Part shown: positions 6,901-10,295 of the stretch, one piece after another | Numbering within the stretch: position 1 is the stretch's first letter | Layout of the letters: every line of letters begins with the position of its first letter | DNA from: JBICHM01 sp043101835 | GTDB taxonomy: Bacteria; Planctomycetota; Phycisphaerae; Phycisphaerales; UBA1924 | Assembly: GCA_043101835.1 (NCBI GenBank) | Contig: JBICHM010000250.1 | Coordinates: 1-10,295, forward strand | DNA: 10,295 bases | Direction of reading: 5' to 3' | Notes under the pieces: generated by a model | Told to the model about the DNA's origin: nothing | The model's input: the letters and a program-made list of their open reading frames with translations, nothing else | Databases searched by the model: none | Translations under genes and position numbers: made by a program

Positions 6901-9878
6901 AGCGCATCGAGCGCGCCAAGCAGGTCGCGCTCGAGCAGCTCGGGACGGTAGCGCGTGAGGAGATCGGCGCGCGCGGTGTCGCGCCGTCGCCCCCGTTCAA
7001 GGAGCGCACCGAGGGCGTCGCGCATCGCGGGCCAGTCGGGCTCTTCGAGGAGCGCCCGGGGCGGCCTGGGGCAGTCGGCGAGCAACGCCGCGGTCTCGCG
7101 GAGCCAGGTCAGGCCGTCGCGCGAGAGCGCGGGGGTGAGGTCGTCTCCGGTGACGGCGCGAGACCAGGCGCCGGCGGTCGCCTCGAACTGCGCGAGGCGC
7201 CCGAGGAAGGCGTCGATCGCTTCGCGCGCGCTGTCGGGGAGGCTGAAGGAGTATGCGCCGACGCCGACGCCTCGCAGCGGGTGTCGCGCGGGCGCGCCGA
7301 CGAGGCTTCCCCCGCGCGCGAGGCGTTCGGCGGCGTCGCGGAGGCGCCGGAGGATGTCGCCGCCCACGGCGGTGATTTCTTCGATGGCGGGCGCGATGCG
7401 CGCGCCGTCGCCGAGGCCGGCGAGCCGGGCGATGACTTCGAAGACGCTCTCGCCGGTGGCGCGTCGGGCGTGGAGCTCGCGCACATAGGTGTTGAGCCGA
7501 TCCCGTTCGCCGGCGAGCGCGGCGCAGGTGGCGTCCCACCCCGTCGGCGCCATGGCGCCGGCGAGTTCGAGCGCCTCGCCCATCTGTTCGAGGGTTTCCT
7601 TCTTCGACGCGCGGTTGGAGTGCAGTTCGAGGCAGAACGGCCCGAGGCCGTCCTGGCCGAGGCGTTTGCGGACGACGGTGAGGGCGGCGCGTTTCTCGGC
7701 GACGAAGAGGACGCGCTTGCCGCGCCCGAGGGCGTCGGCGATGAGGTTGGCGATGGTCTGGCTCTTGCCGGTGCCCGGGGGGCCTTCGAGCACGAAGGTG
7801 CGTCCAGCGGAGGCGGCGCGCACCGCGACCATCTGGGAGGAATCGGCGTCGCGCGGGCAGAGGAGGTCGCCGGGCGCAACGGCGTCGTCGAGTTCGCGCG
7901 CCGGCTCGAAGGGGCTGGTGTCGATGGCGTCGGCGTCGCCGTCGATGAGGCGGCGCACGAGCGCGCTGCGCCGGAGGTCGTCGGCGCGCTCCTCGAGGTC
8001 GAGCCACATCAGGTGCTTGCTGAAGGAGAAGAGGCCGAGGTGGGCGGTTCCGCGGACCTCCCAGCGGTCGAGGTGCTTGATCGCGCGTCGGAAGCGGTTG
8101 AAGACGAGCGTGACATCGACGCCGTGCTCGTCTTCGGGCGTCTCGGCGAGCGAGGGGTCGTCGATGCTGAACTCGGCGCGGAGCTTCTGGAGGAGCGTGA
8201 CATTGACGCGCGGCGATTCGTCGGTCAGCGACAGGGTGAAACCGGCGCCGGCGGCCTTGCGGTCGAGACGGGCCGGGAGGAGCAGGAGCGGCGCGATGCG
8301 GGCGACGTCGCTGGATGGCGACTCGTACCAGCACAGCGAGCCGAGCGCGACGTGCAGCAGGTTGACGCCGGTCTCCTCGAGGGCGCTGCGGCTGTCGCGG
8401 TAGATCTCGAGGAGGCGCGTGTCGGCCTCTTTCGGGCCGAGGTCGAGGAAGGCGCGCCCGGCGCTGAGTTCCTCGCGCAGGAGGTCGGCGACGGTGTCGC
8501 CCTCCTGGCCTCGCAGCGCGTCGCTGCGCGCGGCGGCGTCGGGGGCGGCGCGCAGCGACAGGGCGGCGCCGGAGGCGAGCGCATCTTCGAGACGGGCGGC
8601 CTCGGCGCACAGGATGGGGGCGGATCGCTTCGTCTCGCGGAAGTTGATCAGCCGGTTGCGGAGCGAGACGTCGAGGAGTTTCCGCTTCCAGCGATCGACC
8701 CGATCGGCCGGGCGAGCCGCCCCGCCCGGCGCGGCCTCGCCGAAGGCTTCCGCGCGGAGTGTGAAGCCTTCGCGTTCCACCGGCCCGATGGCGACGATCC
8801 GGCCGTCGTCATCGCGCGTGATTCGCTGGGAGATGGGCCGGATGCGCATGCGTCGCGCGGCGCGGACGTCGAGCGTCCATGCGTCGTCGGGCGCGTTCTG
8901 GAGCTGGCGCCAGCCCTTCTCGGCGGCCTGGGCGAAGGTGGCGTCGGGGTGGGTGAGGAGCGTGGCCTCGACCGGCACGATCTCGCCGAGTCCGACGCGG
9001 TTGCGGATCGGGGCGGGGCCGTCGATGCGCGCGTCGGCGAAGTTCTCCTCGCGCGTCCAGAAGGCGCAGAAGGCGTGCTCGGGCACGAGGACAACGAGCG
9101 GGTGCAGCCCCGCCTGCTCCCACGCGCCGGCGAGCAGGAGGGCGAGGTCGAGGCAGGTGGCCAGGCGACTCTCGAGCGCATCGCCCGCCAGCCGGACGCG
9201 CTGGCCGGTGATCTCGAAGGAGGCGGGCGGGTTGCTGTACCCGATGCCCTCGCGCTGGCAGGCGGTGAAGATCGCCTCGCCGATGTTGGCGGCGCGTCCG
9301 GGGTCGTTGGTCTGGTAGCCGTCGAGGGCGTCGGCGCCGGTCTTCTCGCGAAGGATCTCTCGCGCGCCGGAGAGCACGCGTTCGAGGCGAGGATCGTTTG
9401 GTGTGACGAACGCGGCGAGGAGTTCGGGCAGGACGCGGCTGCCGCCCCACTGATTTGCCGCGAGGACTTCGAGGTCGCAGCGCGTCTCCGCGACCTCCGC
9501 GGCGCCGACCGAGGCGGTGACGACCAGTTCGGTGACCTCGCGCTCGGTCTGTTCGCGCAGGCGCTGGAGGCTGACGCGCAGATCAATCTTCTTGAGGTGG
9601 TACGTGGCGCCGGCATCGAGGCGCGCGATGTGGCCGGTCCACGGCTCGCCGACGGCGCTTTCGATCGCGACGCGGATGGTGAGGTCCTCGACGGGTTCGT
9701 CGGCGAGGTTGGTGACGGCGACGTGGTCGACGATGGCGACGCCGTTCTGCTGCATCGCGTAGTTGACGCGGGCGCGGTACGCCGGCTCGAGTGTGAGACG
9801 GGGCGCGGGCGCATGGGGCTCCGACCCCGGCTCGGTCGGCGGGGCGGCGGCTCCGGTCTCGGGCAAAGGGTCGTCCAT
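3975..9878 (-). CDS. Giant DUF4011 / SF1 helicase / Vsr-like (MTES_1575-type) endonuclease / DUF3320 protein, putative defence or DNA-processing enzyme (1967 aa)
   Basis: This is one uninterrupted protein. Residues 1-390 carry a beta-rich N-terminal part and a transglutaminase-like segment (C242 in TCLDLALLLAGAWEQAGL, H268 in PEHAFCAFW, then D282/D286). DUF4011 starts near W397 (WKRKLLDVSLRNRLINF). Superfamily 1 helicase motifs follow: Walker A GPPGTGKS 699-706, DEAS 1332-1335, GDSKQLPP 1356-1363, YRSRHE 1406-1411, VQGDERD 1531-1537 and ITRARER 1573-1579. About 600 mostly helical residues lie between Walker A and DEAS. A PD-(D/E)xK/Vsr-like nuclease spans about 1630-1740 (E1635, D1661, E1678-C-D1680, then GW.IHRVWSTDW). 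A Pro/Ala linker leads to DUF3320 at about 1808-1967. All key residues are present, so it should be an active ATP-driven translocase with nuclease activity. Related helicase-Vsr proteins are known or proposed in anti-phage defence; that role is inferred here. The start at 9878 (MDDP) is chosen over an in-frame ATG at 9905 and over an extension to 10130 that would overlap the divergent gene. Confidence 0.92.
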   Translation of the reverse strand: MDDPLPETGAAAPPTEPGSEPHAPAPRLTLEPAYRARVNYAMQQNGVAIVDHVAVTNLADEPVEDLTIRVAIESAVGEPWTGHIARLDAGATYHLKKIDLRVSLQRLREQTEREVTELVVTASVGAAEVAETRCDLEVLAANQWGGSRVLPELLAAFVTPNDPRLERVLSGAREILREKTGADALDGYQTNDPGRAANIGEAIFTACQREGIGYSNPPASFEITGQRVRLAGDALESRLATCLDLALLLAGAWEQAGLHPLVVLVPEHAFCAFWTREENFADARIDGPAPIRNRVGLGEIVPVEATLLTHPDATFAQAAEKGWRQLQNAPDDAWTLDVRAARRMRIRPISQRITRDDDGRIVAIGPVEREGFTLRAEAFGEAAPGGAARPADRVDRWKRKLLDVSLRNRLINFRETKRSAPILCAEAARLEDALASGAALSLRAAPDAAARSDALRGQEGDTVADLLREELSAGRAFLDLGPKEADTRLLEIYRDSRSALEETGVNLLHVALGSLCWYESPSSDVARIAPLLLLPARLDRKAAGAGFTLSLTDESPRVNVTLLQKLRAEFSIDDPSLAETPEDEHGVDVTLVFNRFRRAIKHLDRWEVRGTAHLGLFSFSKHLMWLDLEERADDLRRSALVRRLIDGDADAIDTSPFEPARELDDAVAPGDLLCPRDADSSQMVAVRAASAGRTFVLEGPPGTGKSQTIANLIADALGRGKRVLFVAEKRAALTVVRKRLGQDGLGPFCLELHSNRASKKETLEQMGEALELAGAMAPTGWDATCAALAGERDRLNTYVRELHARRATGESVFEVIARLAGLGDGARIAPAIEEITAVGGDILRRLRDAAERLARGGSLVGAPARHPLRGVGVGAYSFSLPDSAREAIDAFLGRLAQFEATAGAWSRAVTGDDLTPALSRDGLTWLRETAALLADCPRPPRALLEEPDWPAMRDALGALLERGRRRDTARADLLTRYRPELLERDLLGALDALNRRQRSLGIIRWFTTRGTRADLRPLATGALGQNVALIEDLERAIDTQRETKALADEKNEGAEVFGRAWKGGEADWDALDAQIAWADRYRDAIAHAPDGAARDRLIEAACERAAESIDLSRSLLEKADALAGAERALADTLALTLDAWGESDAPESIAQMRRRAAAWRDHLDRLPDWCHWRAACDEAPAALQPLVRALETGEVDPAEAPGAFERAFGERWLRATADTVESIRTFTATSHERALERFRELDERVTELTKGVIRARLAARVPHQGAEVSAASEMGLLRREMEKKRRHLPVRQLVQRLPNLLPRIKPCFLMSPLSVAQYLDPSVAPFDLVVFDEASQIPVWDAVGAIARGADVVVVGDSKQLPPTNFFDTIDDNTDDETPLEEEDLESILQECSASGVPSLRLLWHYRSRHESLIAFSNHHYYDNRLHTFPSPVESPERLGVSMRHLPDAVYDRGVSRTNRVEAEAVADEVVRLLTDPALEARPTIGVVTFNIAQQRLIEDLLDQRRRENAALEPFFTEGDEPVFVKNLENVQGDERDVILFSITFGPDEAGRMSMNFGPLNKEGGERRLNVAITRARERVVVFSALTADRIDLNRTDRLGVKHLKTFLDYAQRGPRAIAEAAAPTPGANFESPFERAVHDALVRRGWAVDRQVGCSAYRIDLAVKHPEQPGRYLLGIECDGAAYHAAATARDRDRIRQGVLERLGWRIHRVWSTDWLLDPARCLDRIDRAIADALRAGADPDEQALASEAQSAEAPERYASSPGAPPAPAAPQSGQPAPHAVPVYTPYRSRATTRDREDFHDEASLRRLVDTLVRIVERESPVLIEVATRRLAEAWGVERMTQRAQERAMDVVLYAAGAGAIQRRDDTLWARDVDPDTWLAWRAPGDGDDAQRDIEHIPVEERAAAAAHVLERQIALPEDELEREAARLLGVGRMSDRSRDAMREGVAYAVDRGLAVRQGDRIAHPG

Positions 9879-9885
9879 CGCAAGG

Positions 9886-9891
9886 AGTCTA
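9886..9891 (-). promoter_or_regulatory. Candidate leaderless -10 element (TAGACT) for the helicase-nuclease gene
   Basis: On the minus strand TAGACT ends 7 nt before the ATG at 9878. That spacing would place the transcription start at or next to the start codon. No Shine-Dalgarno sequence precedes this ATG; the local strand reads CTCCTT, the anti-SD orientation. Leaderless genes with a TANNNT element at this distance are well known in other GC-rich bacteria. No convincing -35 hexamer was found, so this is suggestive only. If real, it supports 9878 as the true start. Confidence 0.3.
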
Positions 9892-10040
9892 CCGGGGCCG
9901 TCCATCCCCTCGGCAGGCGGAACCGACGGCGGCGTGTCACCTGCGCGCGGTCGGATGGTGCGCATCGGGCCAATTCGGCTCCATGCGTGCAGCCACCCCC
10001 CGCGTGCGACCGAGACAAGGGGGACCGCCCCGTGGGCGCG

Positions 10041-10046
10041 TACGAT
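10041..10046 (+). promoter_or_regulatory. Candidate leaderless -10 element (TACGAT) for the class V aminotransferase gene
   Basis: TACGAT ends 6 nt before the ATG at 10053, so transcription would start at about the first base of the start codon. No purine-rich ribosome binding site lies in the 20 nt before the ATG; the nearest GGGG run is at 10019-10023, about 30 nt away. No clear -35 hexamer is visible. The arrangement mirrors that of the divergent helicase gene on the other side of the same intergenic region. Confidence 0.3.
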
Positions 10047-10052
10047 CACGCC

Positions 10053-10295
10053 ATGCTGCTGCTTATTCCCGGACCCACGCCGATTCCCGAACCCGTGCGA
10101 GGCGCGCTCGCCGGAGAGGCTGTCGCGCACCGGTCCGGGGGCTTTGAATCGCTGCTTCGGTCGTGCTGCGATGATCTGAAGGCGGTATTCCGCACGGATG
10201 GCCTCGTGCTGCCGGTGACCGGGTCAGGCACCACGGCGGTGGAGAGCGCGATTCTTTCGAGCGTCGATCCGCGCAGGCCGGGGACGCTGGTGGCG
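10053..10295 (+). CDS. Class V PLP-dependent aminotransferase, alanine/serine-glyoxylate type, N-terminal fragment (cut by window edge)
   Basis: The first 81 codons are visible. The opening MLLLIPGPTPIPEPVRGAL matches the start of class V (fold type I) aminotransferases such as alanine-glyoxylate, serine-glyoxylate and ureidoglycine-glyoxylate enzymes, with the PGPTPIP...V phrase and then AHRSGGFESLL, equivalent to the family's H-R-x-x-x-F segment. VTGSGTTAVESAI at residues 55-67 is the glycine/serine turn that binds the PLP phosphate, followed by the expected loop. The catalytic lysine lies beyond the right edge, so the exact substrate cannot be named. The family transfers amino groups between alanine or serine and glyoxylate or related 2-oxo acids in the cytoplasm. 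It is divergent from the helicase gene and shows no functional link to it. The ATG gives the family-typical N-terminus with almost no extra residues. Confidence 0.88.
   Translation, partial: MLLLIPGPTPIPEPVRGALAGEAVAHRSGGFESLLRSCCDDLKAVFRTDGLVLPVTGSGTTAVESAILSSVDPRRPGTLVA

Larger units (their letters stand above)
9879..10052. other. Divergent intergenic region between the helicase-nuclease and aminotransferase genes
   Basis: These 174 bp separate two genes read away from each other, so both promoters should lie here. Apart from the two -10-like hexamers close to the start codons, I see no strong inverted repeat, terminator or RNA gene. The helicase frame stays open through this region, with in-frame ATGs at 9905 and 9965, but the encoded peptide there is Arg/Pro/Gly-rich without family similarity and reads as non-coding. 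Confidence 0.6.

Noticed and set aside
9879..10130. N-terminal extension of the helicase-nuclease gene to an ATG at 10130
   Set aside because: The extra 84 residues are Arg/Gly/Pro-rich without similarity and would overlap the well-supported start of the divergent aminotransferase by 78 bp.

Overview
The window is very GC-rich DNA with dense coding on both strands, probably from a Planctomycetota bacterium, most likely of the Phycisphaerae/Phycisphaerales type. The best clue is the left-edge gene. It encodes a huge secreted protein that joins a protease domain, beta-helix-like filler, FG-GAP/VCBS repeats and a dockerin-like EF-hand loop ending in the phrase GADLGLLLG, which is common at the C-termini of exported proteins in that group. 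Shine-Dalgarno sequences are weak or absent before most starts, which also fits. The lineage is an inference from protein style, not from a marker gene.

Layout. (1) 1-3428, minus strand, cut by the left edge: secreted astacin-family zinc metallopeptidase with a signal peptide, complete catalytic motifs, a beta-helix-like section, a regular seven-repeat propeller and the start of a dockerin-like domain. (2) 3429-3625: divergent intergenic region with a 15-bp palindrome over a weak candidate promoter. (3) 3626-3967, plus strand: small single-pass membrane protein of unknown function. (4) 3975-9878, minus strand: one intact gene of 1967 codons for a giant DUF4011 / superfamily 1 helicase / Vsr-like nuclease / DUF3320 protein, a probable anti-phage or DNA-processing enzyme. 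(5) 9879-10052: divergent intergenic region in which each flanking start codon has a TANNNT -10-like hexamer 6-7 nt upstream, suggesting leaderless transcription. (6) 10053-10295, plus strand, cut by the right edge: N-terminal part of a class V PLP-dependent aminotransferase of the alanine/serine-glyoxylate type.

The genes do not form one pathway. They look like four separate transcription units: minus, plus, minus, plus, with two divergent and one convergent junction. The helicase-nuclease is the best candidate for an interesting system. It stands alone, with no visible partner gene, transposase, integrase, tRNA or repeat beside it. No RNA genes, CRISPR arrays or insertion sequences were seen. 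Very long open frames opposite both large genes, including one of 982 codons, are judged to be GC-driven shadows.
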